A program made the translations under genes and the position numbers. From Helicobacter rappini (GTDB lineage Bacteria > Campylobacterota > Campylobacteria > Campylobacterales > Helicobacteraceae): a stretch of DNA of 42,954 nt. Below are positions 25,648 through 34,949 of this stretch, in pieces (the stretch's first letter is position 1; every line of letters starts with the position of its first letter). A model generated the notes under the pieces. It had not been told where the DNA came from. It saw nothing but the letters and a program-made list of their open reading frames with translations, and did no database searches. The stretch spans positions 1 through 42,954 of the forward strand of contig NZ_FZPK01000041.1 of assembly GCF_900198625.1 (NCBI RefSeq), written 5' to 3'.

Positions 25648-27057
25648 TCACTTATACCACTTAGGGAGCTTTTCCATACCAGAATCTTTAAACATATCTA
25701 TTTTGCTTTTAGCATTTATCTCCCAGTAATCTAGGTCTTGATTAAAGCTTATAGCACCTTCAAACATTCTATCCATATATCTCACATTGTGCATACGCCA
25801 GAATCTTAACTCCTGATTAAAAGAAGTTGCATTTCTAAACATTTCACTCGTATTCCACACATCAGCAAGATTCCATTTATTTAAGGGCTGATTAAACTCT
25901 TTTGCATTTTTAAACATAGCACTCATGCTTGTTACATGGCTTACATTCCATGTATTTAAGCTTTGATTAAATTTCAACGCCCCTTCAAACATAGATCGCA
26001 TTTCACGCACTTTTGATACACTCCATGATTCTAGGGGCTGATTAAACTCTTTTGCATTTTTAAACATAGCAAACATACTTTCCACTCTACCTACATTCCA
26101 AGAATTTAGGGGTTGATTAAAGCTTATCGCATTTTCAAACATATTTTCCATATATTTTACTTTGCTTACATTCCAAGCGTTAATATTTTGATTAAAAGAA
26201 GTAGCAAAAGCAAACATGGCATTCATATTGATGACATTTGCCACATTAAGAGATTCTAAAGCACCATTAAAAGACTTTGCACCATAAAACATTTCACGCA
26301 TACTTTCAACATTTCTTGTATCCCATTTATTTAGACTCTGATTAAAACTTTCTGCTTCAAAAAACATGGCATTCATATAACGCACATTTGCCACATTCCA
26401 AGAATTTAGGGGTTGATTAAAAGCCTTAGCTCTTGCAAACATATTATTCATACTTTCAACTTTAGCTACATTCCATCGTGAAATATCCTGATTAAACTGC
26501 ATGGCATCAGCAAACATAAAGTCCATATTTGTAACATTTGCTACATTCCATTTAGAAATATCATGGTTGAAATACTTTGCATGATCAAACATTGCATACA
26601 TATTGGTAACATTTTTGACATTCCAAGATTCTATACCGCTAAAATCCTTCCGCATTGAGTTTTTAAACAACGCACTCATATCCTTAATCGCACTTGTATC
26701 AATGTCGCCTAGCTTTATGGCGTTGTTATCCACAAGGGCTTTTAGCTCGTTTTTTGTCTGCGGTGCGTGAAGTTTTTTTGTAGTTTTTGGCTTTGTGGCT
26801 TTTTGTTTAGAATCGAGTTTAGAATCTAGCTTTTTTTCTGTGTCTTTTAGATTAGATTCTAGGCTTGTATCTTGTGTTTTTGTATCTTGTTTTTTATCTT
26901 TATTTACATTGCTTTTGGAATCTTCTGTGTTTGGGTCAGCTTTAGAATCTTTTTCTGTTTTACTTGTAGTTTCTTGAGAATCTAGTGTGGTATTTTTCAC
27001 ACAACCTAGCATTACAATATGACAAAAAAATAAAGTGGCAACAAAGATAAAACGCAT
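25648..27057 (-). CDS. BspA/DUF285-type repeat surface lipoprotein
   Basis: A 469-residue predicted lipoprotein. The signal MRFIFVATLFFCHIVMLGC has a lipobox with Cys19, followed by a polar Lys/Asp/Ser/Thr-rich linker (about 20-105) made largely of DSK and ESN words. From about residue 112 onward there are some 13 copies of a 25-residue repeat with consensus FNQPLNSWNVxNVxxMxxMFxxA, the DUF285 form of leucine-rich-like repeat found in Mycoplasma, Bacteroides BspA and other host-associated bacteria. Such proteins are usually exposed and recombination-prone. It is preceded by CAAGGAATAG. It has its own unit and lies next to another lipoprotein gene. Adhesion is a guess from the family. Confidence 0.87.
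   Translation of the reverse strand: MRFIFVATLFFCHIVMLGCVKNTTLDSQETTSKTEKDSKADPNTEDSKSNVNKDKKQDTKTQDTSLESNLKDTEKKLDSKLDSKQKATKPKTTKKLHAPQTKNELKALVDNNAIKLGDIDTSAIKDMSALFKNSMRKDFSGIESWNVKNVTNMYAMFDHAKYFNHDISKWNVANVTNMDFMFADAMQFNQDISRWNVAKVESMNNMFARAKAFNQPLNSWNVANVRYMNAMFFEAESFNQSLNKWDTRNVESMREMFYGAKSFNGALESLNVANVINMNAMFAFATSFNQNINAWNVSKVKYMENMFENAISFNQPLNSWNVGRVESMFAMFKNAKEFNQPLESWSVSKVREMRSMFEGALKFNQSLNTWNVSHVTSMSAMFKNAKEFNQPLNKWNLADVWNTSEMFRNATSFNQELRFWRMHNVRYMDRMFEGAISFNQDLDYWEINAKSKIDMFKDSGMEKLPKWYK
25690..26720 (-). repeat. 75-bp coding repeats of the DUF285 protein
   Basis: About 13 units of 75 bases in frame. Some are close at DNA level: units encoding FNQPLNSWNV occur at about 26120 and 26420, and those encoding AMFKNAKEFNQPL at about 25905 and 26055. 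Close units allow copy number change by recombination. Confidence 0.75.
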
Positions 27058-27101
27058 AACTATTCCTTGACTTTATAGATTTAAAATCTAAAACAACCGC
27101 T

Positions 27102-27174
27102 GTCATGTTTAGACCTTGGGCGAAACACCTAGTATGAAATCTAAAAAGATATTTTGCCTATAAATCAAAATGAC
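27102..27174. repeat. Dispersed inverted-repeat element, decayed copy
   Basis: It begins GTCATGTTTAGAC and ends with inverted AAATCAAAATGAC. The centre has GAAATCTAAAAAGATATTTTG, shared with the 36175 copy. It separates the two lipoprotein genes. Ends are recognisable, but the arms no longer pair well. Confidence 0.55.
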
Positions 27175-27248
27175 AAGATTTTAATTCCATTTTCTGCACC
27201 CCGTAAGCCTGCACTCAACCATTTGGCTAAGAATTTATTCCCTAGTAA

Positions 27249-28145
27249 TTATCTGCGTTTGATAACAGGAGCACCGACTTCATCTACTTGCTGTGCTGCC
27301 TTAGAAGTTTTACCCATTTCATCACAAGCGACTTGTAAGCCTAGCTTGCATGATTTTTGATAGAAGCTTTTTGCTAAGTTTTTATTATTTTCATATTTAT
27401 CAAACCAGTATGCAACATAGCGACATGACATAGCTTCATTTAACGCACAAGAGCGTTTAAAATAATCGATAGTTTGGGGTGATTGCATAGGTAGTCTCAC
27501 AAAAGGCGCAATGGCATAGCCTAAGTCAAGCCCCTTTGTTACAAAATAATCAACATCAGCATAATGGTCTATTATACGCAACATGCGCGCATGAAAAAAG
27601 CATGAGGTCGCATCATCTCTCTCACACTCTTTTTTTGTAAGATTTAATGCTTTATCTGCGATCATTTCATCATTATAATGTTTTAGAGATGGTGCGATAA
27701 TTTGCTTTAAAAACTCGTTGTTATCATCTAAGGCTTCAAATGCAAAAAAGAGATTCACACAGCCTAAACTCTCACCTTTTTTACACGCTTTTCCATTCTT
27801 TACAATGCTTTTTGTAAGATCTTCTGCAAACTCCGCACTATCATAGTTACTTAATGCCCTTTCTTCCCCAATATAATAGGCATTTAAGCATTCAATGACT
27901 GAGCCAAGTTTGCATTCCTTATAATGAAGTCCATAAGCCTTATCATACTCTTCGTCTGCTATGGCAACATTCGCATAATAGCCTGAAGTTTTACCATGTA
28001 GTTTATTCATCTCTGCATGTAAAGCGGCAATTTCTTCTACTACACCTTCTTTATCATCGTCTTTATCTACGCTAGACTGCCCGGCACAAGCGATTAAAAG
28101 CAATGCCATTAAGAAAGCAAAGATATTAACACTAACCTTTTTCAT
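27249..28145 (-). CDS. Cysteine-rich Sel1/Hcp-like repeat lipoprotein
   Basis: I take the Met at 28145 as the start (298 residues), because AGGTGAGGAAT lies just upstream; a longer frame from 28166 has no such site. The signal MKKVSVNIFAFLMALLLIACAG has a lipobox. The body has cysteines in a repeating pattern (YKECKLGSVIECLNAYY, KACKKGESLGCVNLFF, KECERDDATSCFFHAR, RSCALNEAMSCRYVAY, KSCKLGLQVACDEMG), two Cys about 8 apart in each helix pair. This is the hallmark of Helicobacter cysteine-rich (Hcp/Sel1) repeats that stack into a superhelix with disulphides. Hcp proteins are secreted and recognised by the host; here the lipobox suggests anchoring. It appears monocistronic. Confidence 0.78.
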   Translation of the reverse strand: MKKVSVNIFAFLMALLLIACAGQSSVDKDDDKEGVVEEIAALHAEMNKLHGKTSGYYANVAIADEEYDKAYGLHYKECKLGSVIECLNAYYIGEERALSNYDSAEFAEDLTKSIVKNGKACKKGESLGCVNLFFAFEALDDNNEFLKQIIAPSLKHYNDEMIADKALNLTKKECERDDATSCFFHARMLRIIDHYADVDYFVTKGLDLGYAIAPFVRLPMQSPQTIDYFKRSCALNEAMSCRYVAYWFDKYENNKNLAKSFYQKSCKLGLQVACDEMGKTSKAAQQVDEVGAPVIKRR

Positions 28146-28361
28146 ATATTCCTCACCTATTATCATTTGGAATCTAAAGTATAACTAAAAATCGTGATTT
28201 TTAAGATATAAAGGGGGTAATATTTTGGTTTTTATAATCTATTGCCACAAGCACACAGCACACAAAGCGTGTAGTTATGATACATGCTCTAACAAAAAAA
28301 GTATATCGCAACATTGCGGATAAGATATATGCCATAAAGTATGGCAAGACATGATTGCTTC

Positions 28362-30188
28362 TTACATCTTAGTCTTAATATTAATGCCTAGCATATTAAA
28401 GCCTGTTGTAAGGCTTAAAGATACAAGTAAGAATATTTTTAGAATCCCTGCTTCATGCTCGGTTTGTAAGATTCTATGTGCGTTGTAGAATGTGTGAAAA
28501 GATTTTGCGAGATTCTTTAGATATTCACATAATTTCTGTAATGCTCTCTCTTCATAACTTTGATTTAGCACATAAAAAAGCCCTAAACTTTGCAGTATTA
28601 GCTGCATGCTATCTTGCCCTAAGGAATCATTACTATCTAATAAAGTGCTTAAGTCTGTTTTGTTTATGTCTTCAAGCGATAGGCTAGATTTTTCTAGTAA
28701 AGTATGGATTCTAGCATTTGCATAATTGATATAAAACACGGGATTTGAAGAATCTTCTTTACTTAAATCCTGCACATCAAACTCCAAATGCGTATCAAGG
28801 CTCTTACTCAAAAATACAAACTTTAAGCTATCAGCCCCAATATCATTTACCACATCTTGAATGAGAATGAAATTTCCCGCTCTTTTACTCATTTTATAAG
28901 GTTGCCCATCTTTTAAAAGGCTTACCATTTGTGCGAGTAATACTTCTAGATTCTTAGAATCAAATCCTAAAAAATCAATACTTGCTTTAATGCGTGCTAT
29001 ATAGCCATGATGGTCAGCACCCCAAATGTTAATGTAGTGATTATAATCTCTATCAAACTTGTCTTTATGATAGATTATATCCCCTGCCATGTAGGTTGGC
29101 ATACCATTATCGCGGACTAAAACCCTGTCTTTTTCATCGCCCTTGAGTGTTGATTGTAGCCATATTGCACCATCTTGGTGTAAAAGGGCATTATGTGTTT
29201 CTAGGGTTTTCATCGTGTCATCAAATCTTGTGTATAGCTCTTTTTCACTCACAAAATAATCAAAGTCAATGGATAAAGAAGCTAGATTCTCTTTAATTAC
29301 TTCTAGCATCATGTCTTTTGCGTATAGTCCTATCTTTTGTAAAATATCTGTTTTTTGTGAATCTGCTGTGCGAAAAAAACTCTCTCCAAAATGCTTAATC
29401 GCGTCCTGTGCGACAGAATCAATATATTCTCCCTTATACACTTCACCGCTAAGAGATTCTAAGTTTAGAATCTTTGCCGCACTATTATAGACAGATAGGG
29501 CTAACATATCGATTTGACTACCTGCATCATTGACATAATATTCACCCTTTATATCATAGCCTAGTCGCTTTCCTATGCGTTGCAGGACACTCCCAAAGAT
29601 CGCCCCGCGTGCATGTCCTATGTGAAGTGGTCCTGTTGGATTTGCACTTACATATTCAAGTAGAATCTTTGTATTTTTGCACTCACCTTTTGCAAAGTCT
29701 TTTGGTGATTGTAATGCTACTTCTAACATATATGTAAGGAAACTATGCGTGAGAGTGAGATTCAAATAGCCATTTAGAGCCTCTATAGATGAAAACATTT
29801 TCTTAAAAGGTTTAGTGCTATTAGAATCTAAATCATATTGCATAAAAAAGTCTTGCAAACTCTGTGCTAATACTTTTGGATTTGTGCGTAAAATCTTTGT
29901 GAGTGTAAAGCAAAGCGGTGTTGCAAAGTGTCCGTGTCGTTTATCTTTTGGGTGTTCTAATGCGATGATTAGATTTATTTTTTCTTGTGAGCTGTTAGAA
30001 TCTTTCTTAGATTCTGTTTTAGATTCTATCATGGAATCTTGACTGATATTTGCATTATGCTTTGATGAAGTTTTTCTTTGATTTAAGGCGTTGTTTGTGC
30101 CTTGCTGGACTACGATATCTGTGCGATCTATTGATGAGAGATAGGCTTTCGTAGCTTCTGTTAGAAATTCTTTTACCTTGTAATACAT
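28362..30188 (-). CDS. argS: Arginyl-tRNA synthetase
   Basis: A class I synthetase charging tRNA-Arg. HIGH motif region SANPTGPLHIGHARG begins near residue 180. KMSKRAGN is the KMSKS equivalent. The C-terminal DALR anticodon domain starts near NPVFYINYANAR. Length 608 is large for Helicobacter because an N-terminal Ser/Lys/Asp-rich insertion of roughly 40 residues (about 32-70) interrupts the tRNA-binding domain. It contains QDS, ESK, TESK and KDS, encoded by three AGATTCT/AGAATCT words within 31 bases (29997-30027). The start follows GGAAAGC. It is 13 bases after tatA and in the H. pylori order argS-tatA-gmk. Confidence 0.95.
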   Translation of the reverse strand: MYYKVKEFLTEATKAYLSSIDRTDIVVQQGTNNALNQRKTSSKHNANISQDSMIESKTESKKDSNSSQEKINLIIALEHPKDKRHGHFATPLCFTLTKILRTNPKVLAQSLQDFFMQYDLDSNSTKPFKKMFSSIEALNGYLNLTLTHSFLTYMLEVALQSPKDFAKGECKNTKILLEYVSANPTGPLHIGHARGAIFGSVLQRIGKRLGYDIKGEYYVNDAGSQIDMLALSVYNSAAKILNLESLSGEVYKGEYIDSVAQDAIKHFGESFFRTADSQKTDILQKIGLYAKDMMLEVIKENLASLSIDFDYFVSEKELYTRFDDTMKTLETHNALLHQDGAIWLQSTLKGDEKDRVLVRDNGMPTYMAGDIIYHKDKFDRDYNHYINIWGADHHGYIARIKASIDFLGFDSKNLEVLLAQMVSLLKDGQPYKMSKRAGNFILIQDVVNDIGADSLKFVFLSKSLDTHLEFDVQDLSKEDSSNPVFYINYANARIHTLLEKSSLSLEDINKTDLSTLLDSNDSLGQDSMQLILQSLGLFYVLNQSYEERALQKLCEYLKNLAKSFHTFYNAHRILQTEHEAGILKIFLLVSLSLTTGFNMLGINIKTKM

Positions 30189-30201
30189 TATAGCTTTCCG
30201 T

Positions 30202-30474
30202 TTATATTTTCTCGGTTTGCTTTTGCTGGATAGTTGGACTAGATTCTATAACTTGGGCTTCTATAACCTCTGGCTTTTTTTCACTCTTTTGTTGCGGTTT
30301 AGCTTCGCTACTAGTTTGTTCTACCTTTTTGTCATCATCGTCTTCCATTTCTTTTTTAAAGGTTTTGATACCGCTGCCAAGCCCTTTTGCTAGTTCTGGA
30401 ATCTTCTTCGCACCAAATAATAAAACAATTACAAGCAACACTACAAGCCAATGCCATATACTCATGCTTCCCAT
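30202..30474 (-). CDS. tatA: Twin-arginine translocase subunit TatA
   Basis: The pore-forming subunit of the Tat system, which exports folded proteins such as hydrogenase small subunit. It has a short N-terminus with one membrane helix ([15 protein letters not shown]), then the conserved [14 protein letters not shown] hinge and an amphipathic helix ([15 protein letters not shown]). The acidic, Lys/Gln-rich tail is disordered. Length 90 is normal. A very good site AAAGGAGAAATA precedes the ATG. It lies between gmk and argS on the same strand, as in H. pylori. Confidence 0.94.
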   Translation of the reverse strand: MGSMSIWHWLVVLLVIVLLFGAKKIPELAKGLGSGIKTFKKEMEDDDDKKVEQTSSEAKPQQKSEKKPEVIEAQVIESSPTIQQKQTEKI

Positions 30475-30515
30475 TATTTCTCCTTTATGTCTTCAACCTT
30501 TTACTATTGCTTTAG

Positions 30516-31130
30516 CTATAAAGCATATTGTGCTAATAAGGCTTGTATCTTTGTCTCATGGTTTGCAAACATAAGACTCTTTGCGATATGTAAAATAGCC
30601 TTTTTAGAATTTGTCATATTATCATTAATTAGCAAATAGTCAAAAGTATTTGCGTATTTTAACTCTTCTTTCGCATTAAAAAGTCGTTTTTGTATCACTT
30701 CATCGCTATCAGTCCCCCTTTTGCAAAGCCTATCTTGTAAAACATGTAGATTTTTGGGCGTGATAAATACAGATTTTGCAAGTGGATAGTATTTTTTAAT
30801 GCTATTATGCCCCCTTACATCGACATCAAAGAGAATAAATTTGTCTTCTTTTATGGCTTTTTCTATCGGTTTTATGCTTGTGCCATAGAAGTTATCATGC
30901 ACCTCTTCATATTCTAAAAACTCACCCTTACTAATACCTTCTTTAAAGGCTTCCTTTGTGCTGAAGTAATACTCTCTGCCGTGTATCTCATTTTCCCTTG
31001 GCTTCCTTGTGGTAGTGGATATAGAGAAATAGAAGTTTGGTATTTCTGCCTGCAAAACCTTTGTTAATGTGCTTTTTCCAGCCCCAGATGGTCCAGATAT
31101 GATTAGCATATTGTAATAAGCATTATTCAC
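30516..31130 (-). CDS. gmk: Guanylate kinase
   Basis: Phosphorylates GMP to GDP with ATP, supplying GTP and dGTP. The P-loop GPSGAGKST is at residues 13-21, STTTRKPRENEIHGREYYF is the GMP-binding segment, and LFDVDVRGHNSIKKYYP is the Walker B-like region. The C-terminal half has RLCKRGTDSDEVIQKRL. Length 204 is standard. The start follows AAAGGATTC. It is the first gene of the gmk-tatA-argS unit, with rlpA ending 29 bases upstream. Confidence 0.95.
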   Translation of the reverse strand: MNNAYYNMLIISGPSGAGKSTLTKVLQAEIPNFYFSISTTTRKPRENEIHGREYYFSTKEAFKEGISKGEFLEYEEVHDNFYGTSIKPIEKAIKEDKFILFDVDVRGHNSIKKYYPLAKSVFITPKNLHVLQDRLCKRGTDSDEVIQKRLFNAKEELKYANTFDYLLINDNMTNSKKAILHIAKSLMFANHETKIQALLAQYAL

Positions 31131-31159
31131 TAGAATCCTTTTTTATTTGTTTTAGAATC

Positions 31160-32983
31160 TTATTTACTCTCTTGTGCAACATAACCTTTGATATCATACT
31201 TTGCGATAAAGGCTTTTGCTTCATCATAGGTTTTAAATCCACGCAAAGCGACACGATAGCCCTTATCAGTTGGCACAATATCGATTGAATAATTCGTGTC
31301 TTTTACTATGCTTTGATTATCATCTTTGAATGATTTAGCTCTATTTTCATCACTAAAAACATTGAGTGAAATCATAAAATTGCCTTTATTAATATCATTT
31401 GTTGCAGTATTATTGGAATCTAATTGTTTAGAATCTGTGTGGCTAGGCTGTTTAGATTCTGTATTTTCCACTTTAGAATCTGTTTTATTTTGTGATGTTT
31501 GTTGTGTGTTTTGCGTGTTTTCTTTTGCTTGGTTTTTTATCTCATTTTGTGCTTTTTTAGCAAGATTCTCTGTGGAATCTTTTAGCCTTTGCATAGCTTC
31601 ATCTATGTCTTTTATAGATTCTGTATTATCAATATGTTTTGGGGTAATGCCGACAAAAGCAGAATCTAGAGTTTCATCTTTTGTTGGTTGTGGCTTTGGC
31701 TTTGTTTCATGTTTTGCTTCTTTAGTTTTACTTTGTGTTGTATCTTCAAATTCTGGTAATTCTTCTTCACTGATTTCAAAGGGCGTGGAATCTATTTCTT
31801 TGTTTTCTACTTTTGGACTATTTGCTACACTGCTTGTTTGATTTGTATAGCTTGATTCTATTTGTGGCGTATTTGCGGGTGTATTTTGTGAGTTTATGCT
31901 TTGTGTTTTAGAATCTTGTGTAGGCATAGTGTAAGTATCTGTGCTTTGGGTGTTATTATGGGTTTGTGTGGTATTGTTTGTTTGGTTTGTGCTTGTAGAT
32001 TTTGCGTGCGTGGTTGGTTCTTGCGGTATAGATTCTGTATGTGTTACTTGCGTATTTTGTCTTGGCTTTAAGATTGTATTTTGCTGTTGTGGTGCAGTGT
32101 ATTGTTCTTTTGGTGGCTGTGGGCTAGATTCTGTATGTTTTACTTGTTGTCGCGTGGTCTGTTTAGGTGCTGTTTGCGGTTTGGAATCTTTTGGTGGTGT
32201 ATTATGGACTAAATCTCCACCAAAGCCTACTACCTCAACTCGCACATTCGCAATACCTTTGCCAACCATAGCAATATCATGTGCTGCGACATTTGATAAG
32301 TCAATAATGCGTCCTTCAACAAATGGTCCCCTATCATTTATTCTCACCACAGTGGTTTTGCCATTGTCTTTATTATAGACTTTAACGATTGTATTCATAG
32401 GGAAAGTTTTATGGGCTGCGGTGTGTGCGTGCATGTTGTAGGTTTCGCCATTTGAAGTAGCCTTAGCGTGAAAATCTGGTCCATACCAACTTGCTATACC
32501 ATCAAATGTATCACCGACTTTTACAGGGTGTGGGCGGTAAGTCTTACCCCGCACGGTGTAGGGTCGCATAGTAGCCCTTTGTATTGCTTCACTATCTCGC
32601 ATTCCACCTAAAAGCGATTGTGTAGGCGTAAAGCTCCCATCGCCTTTTACGGGCGGTTCATAATGTGTATTTGCTTGATTTGTTTGTGTGGATTTTGTGC
32701 CTTTTTTGCTTGTGGTGTGCTGCTGTGTGGCTCTATTATTTTGCGGTGTTTGTCTAATATTGTCTCTATCGTTTGCTACAAGGGTGCTACTAAAGCTTGA
32801 TTGTGTAGGCTGTGTGTAGTCTTGCCTATATTTAATGGTGTTATTGCCATAAGCATCCATTGATTCATAACTACGCAATGCACCATTGCCACCATTATAC
32901 TTACTCTCTGGGGCACATGCGTTGAATAAAACAATACTGCCCAATGTCGTTGCTATACAAATATGTTTGTGTAAAAAATGCAA
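31160..32983 (-). CDS. rlpA: RlpA-family septal lipoprotein with SPOR domain
   Basis: RlpA proteins are outer-membrane lipoproteins that cleave denuded glycan strands at the septum. Domains: lipobox signal (IVLFNACAP, Cys near 23); a linker; a double-psi beta-barrel at about 160-250 (GIASWYGPDFHAKATSNGE and RINDRGPFVEGRIIDLS, with the catalytic-type Asp and His); a Gln/Thr/Ser-rich linker of about 280 residues; and a C-terminal SPOR domain (about 535-605) that binds denuded peptidoglycan. At 607 residues it is much longer than H. pylori RlpA because of the linker. It uses a TTG start one base after the mltD stop, with AGGAG at the end of mltD, so the two are translationally coupled. Confidence 0.9.
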   Translation of the reverse strand: MHFLHKHICIATTLGSIVLFNACAPESKYNGGNGALRSYESMDAYGNNTIKYRQDYTQPTQSSFSSTLVANDRDNIRQTPQNNRATQQHTTSKKGTKSTQTNQANTHYEPPVKGDGSFTPTQSLLGGMRDSEAIQRATMRPYTVRGKTYRPHPVKVGDTFDGIASWYGPDFHAKATSNGETYNMHAHTAAHKTFPMNTIVKVYNKDNGKTTVVRINDRGPFVEGRIIDLSNVAAHDIAMVGKGIANVRVEVVGFGGDLVHNTPPKDSKPQTAPKQTTRQQVKHTESSPQPPKEQYTAPQQQNTILKPRQNTQVTHTESIPQEPTTHAKSTSTNQTNNTTQTHNNTQSTDTYTMPTQDSKTQSINSQNTPANTPQIESSYTNQTSSVANSPKVENKEIDSTPFEISEEELPEFEDTTQSKTKEAKHETKPKPQPTKDETLDSAFVGITPKHIDNTESIKDIDEAMQRLKDSTENLAKKAQNEIKNQAKENTQNTQQTSQNKTDSKVENTESKQPSHTDSKQLDSNNTATNDINKGNFMISLNVFSDENRAKSFKDDNQSIVKDTNYSIDIVPTDKGYRVALRGFKTYDEAKAFIAKYDIKGYVAQESK

Positions 32984-32984
32984 T

Positions 32985-34196
32985 TTAGCTCCTAGTGATT
33001 TTTTTGGTTTTCATCTGCTTGGTATTTACTGCTGTCGTGCTTCCCTTTTGAATGCTTTGTTGTGTGTTTAGTGCGGGAAGTTTTAGCATTTGATTCACCA
33101 TGAGTGCATTTGATTTTAATCCATTTAATTGTCTTATTCTATCAACGCTTGTATTATGTTTCCTTGCAATACTTGAGAGATTATCGCCTTTTTTCACCTT
33201 ATACGTTATAAAACGCGGTCGCGTATCAAGTGCATTTTTAAAATGCTGTTTAAAATAGCTTAATTTTTCATAAGGCAAATATACTTGATATTCCTTTTGT
33301 GAAAATGGCACAAAATCATATTTAAAATGGCGATTATAATACCATAAATCATCAACTTTCATATTTGCACCCTTTGCGATATTTGCAAGTGAATTTCCAG
33401 CTTTTACATTCACAATCACAAGAGAATCACCCGCTCCGCGATTAAGCATATATTCTTTATCAGCTTGTTTTAACTCATGTGCGTTTGAGAATGTAAGAGA
33501 CATAGACATAATTTTACGCAAATAATTGCGTGTTTCAAGTGGTAGATATTGCTTTTCTTCATCAAGTAACACTTCTATACTATCGCTTTCTGCTTCTCTT
33601 ATCGCACGATTTAATCGCCCTAAACCGCAATTATATGCCATTGCAGCAAGATACCATTTGCCCGTTGCTTTATGAAGATATTGTAAGTATTTAATAGCTG
33701 CTTGTGTGCTTTTTATAGGATCTTGCCTTTCATCTATATATTCATCTATGATTAGTCCTAGCTCTTTTGCTGTGGCTGGCATAAGCTGCCATATACCAGC
33801 GGCTTTTTTGGAGCTTAGGGCTTGTGATTTAAACTCAGATTCTGCCATAGCAAGAAATAAAAATTCCTGTGGCACATCTGCATCAGCTAACATTTTACGC
33901 AAGATAGGGATAAACTCGTAGCCATTGTCAAACTGACGCGTAAGATATTTCCACTTTGTTGTATCTACATCGATGAGTTGCCCTTCAGATTCTAAAGTCG
34001 CAATGTATTCGATAGATATATTAAAAGCATTGATTGTAGTCGTATCAAAGCGATTAAAATACTTATTTGTATTTGGTGTGTGCATACTATATTCTAAAAA
34101 GTCAATGCTACTAAGAGTATCTGCAAACATTTGTGCTGTAAAAACCTGCATTGTAGAAATGGAAATACTACAAGCAAGAATAAACTTTTTCATCAC
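32985..34196 (-). CDS. mltD: Membrane-bound lytic murein transglycosylase with LysM domains
   Basis: Cleaves murein glycan strands with formation of anhydro-muropeptides. A signal peptide (KKFILACSISISTMQVFTAQMFA) is followed by an SLT domain with catalytic Glu in LAMAESEFKSQALSSKKAAGIWQLMP (about 118-143), and YNCGLGRLNRAI completes it. Two LysM domains follow, VNVKAGNSLANIAKGANM and YKVKKGDNLSSIARKHN. There is no obvious lipobox. The frame can start at GTG (34196) or the adjacent ATG (34193) after AAAGGAATAT; the ATG is more likely. It is upstream of rlpA, as in H. pylori, forming a cell-wall remodelling pair. Confidence 0.92.
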   Translation of the reverse strand: MMKKFILACSISISTMQVFTAQMFADTLSSIDFLEYSMHTPNTNKYFNRFDTTTINAFNISIEYIATLESEGQLIDVDTTKWKYLTRQFDNGYEFIPILRKMLADADVPQEFLFLAMAESEFKSQALSSKKAAGIWQLMPATAKELGLIIDEYIDERQDPIKSTQAAIKYLQYLHKATGKWYLAAMAYNCGLGRLNRAIREAESDSIEVLLDEEKQYLPLETRNYLRKIMSMSLTFSNAHELKQADKEYMLNRGAGDSLVIVNVKAGNSLANIAKGANMKVDDLWYYNRHFKYDFVPFSQKEYQVYLPYEKLSYFKQHFKNALDTRPRFITYKVKKGDNLSSIARKHNTSVDRIRQLNGLKSNALMVNQMLKLPALNTQQSIQKGSTTAVNTKQMKTKKITRS

Positions 34197-34469
34197 ATAT
34201 ATTCCTTTAAATGTTTAGTTTAGAGTGTAAATTAATACTTTGAGAGTGTAAAGTCAATGCAAAAATAATTCCTTAGAGATTTCATTTTCAAAAAATAAAG
34301 CGAAATTCTACAACATGTATGCTAATAATTACCAATATTTGTTTTGAAAATGCTATCATTATAGGGATTTTTGATACATAATTATTTGATTTTAAGCAGA
34401 ATGGACACTTAGATTCACATTTTTAATATTAAATATTGCATGATTTATATAGAAAAGGGAAAAGCTAGA

Positions 34470-34949
34470 ATGGATAGGGCAGATACAAATAAACAATACA
34501 GACTAAATGTCGCCGCTATCATTGTGTCATCGCAATATCCACGCATTTGTGAGTTTTTTGTCGCTGAAAGAAGTGATTTAAAGAATGTATGGCAGTTTCC
34601 ACAAGGTGGCATAGATTTGGGCGAAAGTCCAAAAGATGCGTTATTTAGGGAATTAAAAGAAGAGATAGGCACAGATGATATAGAAGTATTAGCAGAGTAT
34701 CCCACATGGCTAACCTATGACTTTCCACCTATGGTTATAGAAAAAATGAAACCCTATGCAGGACAGAAGCAAAAATATTTTCTTGTGAAATTAAAGCCCT
34801 TTGCAGAGATTAATTTGCAGACACAAGAGCCAGAGTTTTCACAATATGCGTTTATGGATTTAGCTTCATTGCTACAAAAGGTTACAAAGTTTAAAAAGCA
34901 TATTTATACGCAAGTGCTAGACTATTTTAAAAAGGAAGGTTATATTTAA
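34470..34949 (+). CDS. nudH: RNA pyrophosphohydrolase / dinucleoside polyphosphate hydrolase
   Basis: A Nudix enzyme that hydrolyses diadenosine polyphosphates and removes pyrophosphate from mRNA 5' ends. RLNVAAIIVSSQYPRICEFFVAERSD opens the fold and WQFPQGGIDLGES leads into the Nudix box GGIDLGESPKDALFRELKEEIG. The end, FKKHIYTQVLDYFKKEGYI, is typical of RppH/NudH. I choose the Met at 34470 (159 residues), because the family starts close to the KQYRLNVAA segment; a longer frame opens at 34440. Its TAA overlaps the lysC ATG by one base, showing tight coupling. The spacer 34197-34439 contains the promoter; a plausible -10 is TATCATTATAG. Confidence 0.9.
   Translation: MDRADTNKQYRLNVAAIIVSSQYPRICEFFVAERSDLKNVWQFPQGGIDLGESPKDALFRELKEEIGTDDIEVLAEYPTWLTYDFPPMVIEKMKPYAGQKQKYFLVKLKPFAEINLQTQEPEFSQYAFMDLASLLQKVTKFKKHIYTQVLDYFKKEGYI

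Noticed and set aside
25690-26720. Regular repeats considered as a CRISPR array
   Set aside because: The 75-base units are continuous coding repeats in one frame without constant-length unique spacers.
31326-31841. 171-codon rightward frame
   Set aside because: It is antisense to the low-complexity linker of rlpA; its Cys/Val/Phe-rich composition is that of a reverse-strand shadow.
31941-32378. 145-codon rightward frame rich in Val and Cys
   Set aside because: Antisense shadow of the same rlpA linker and barrel.
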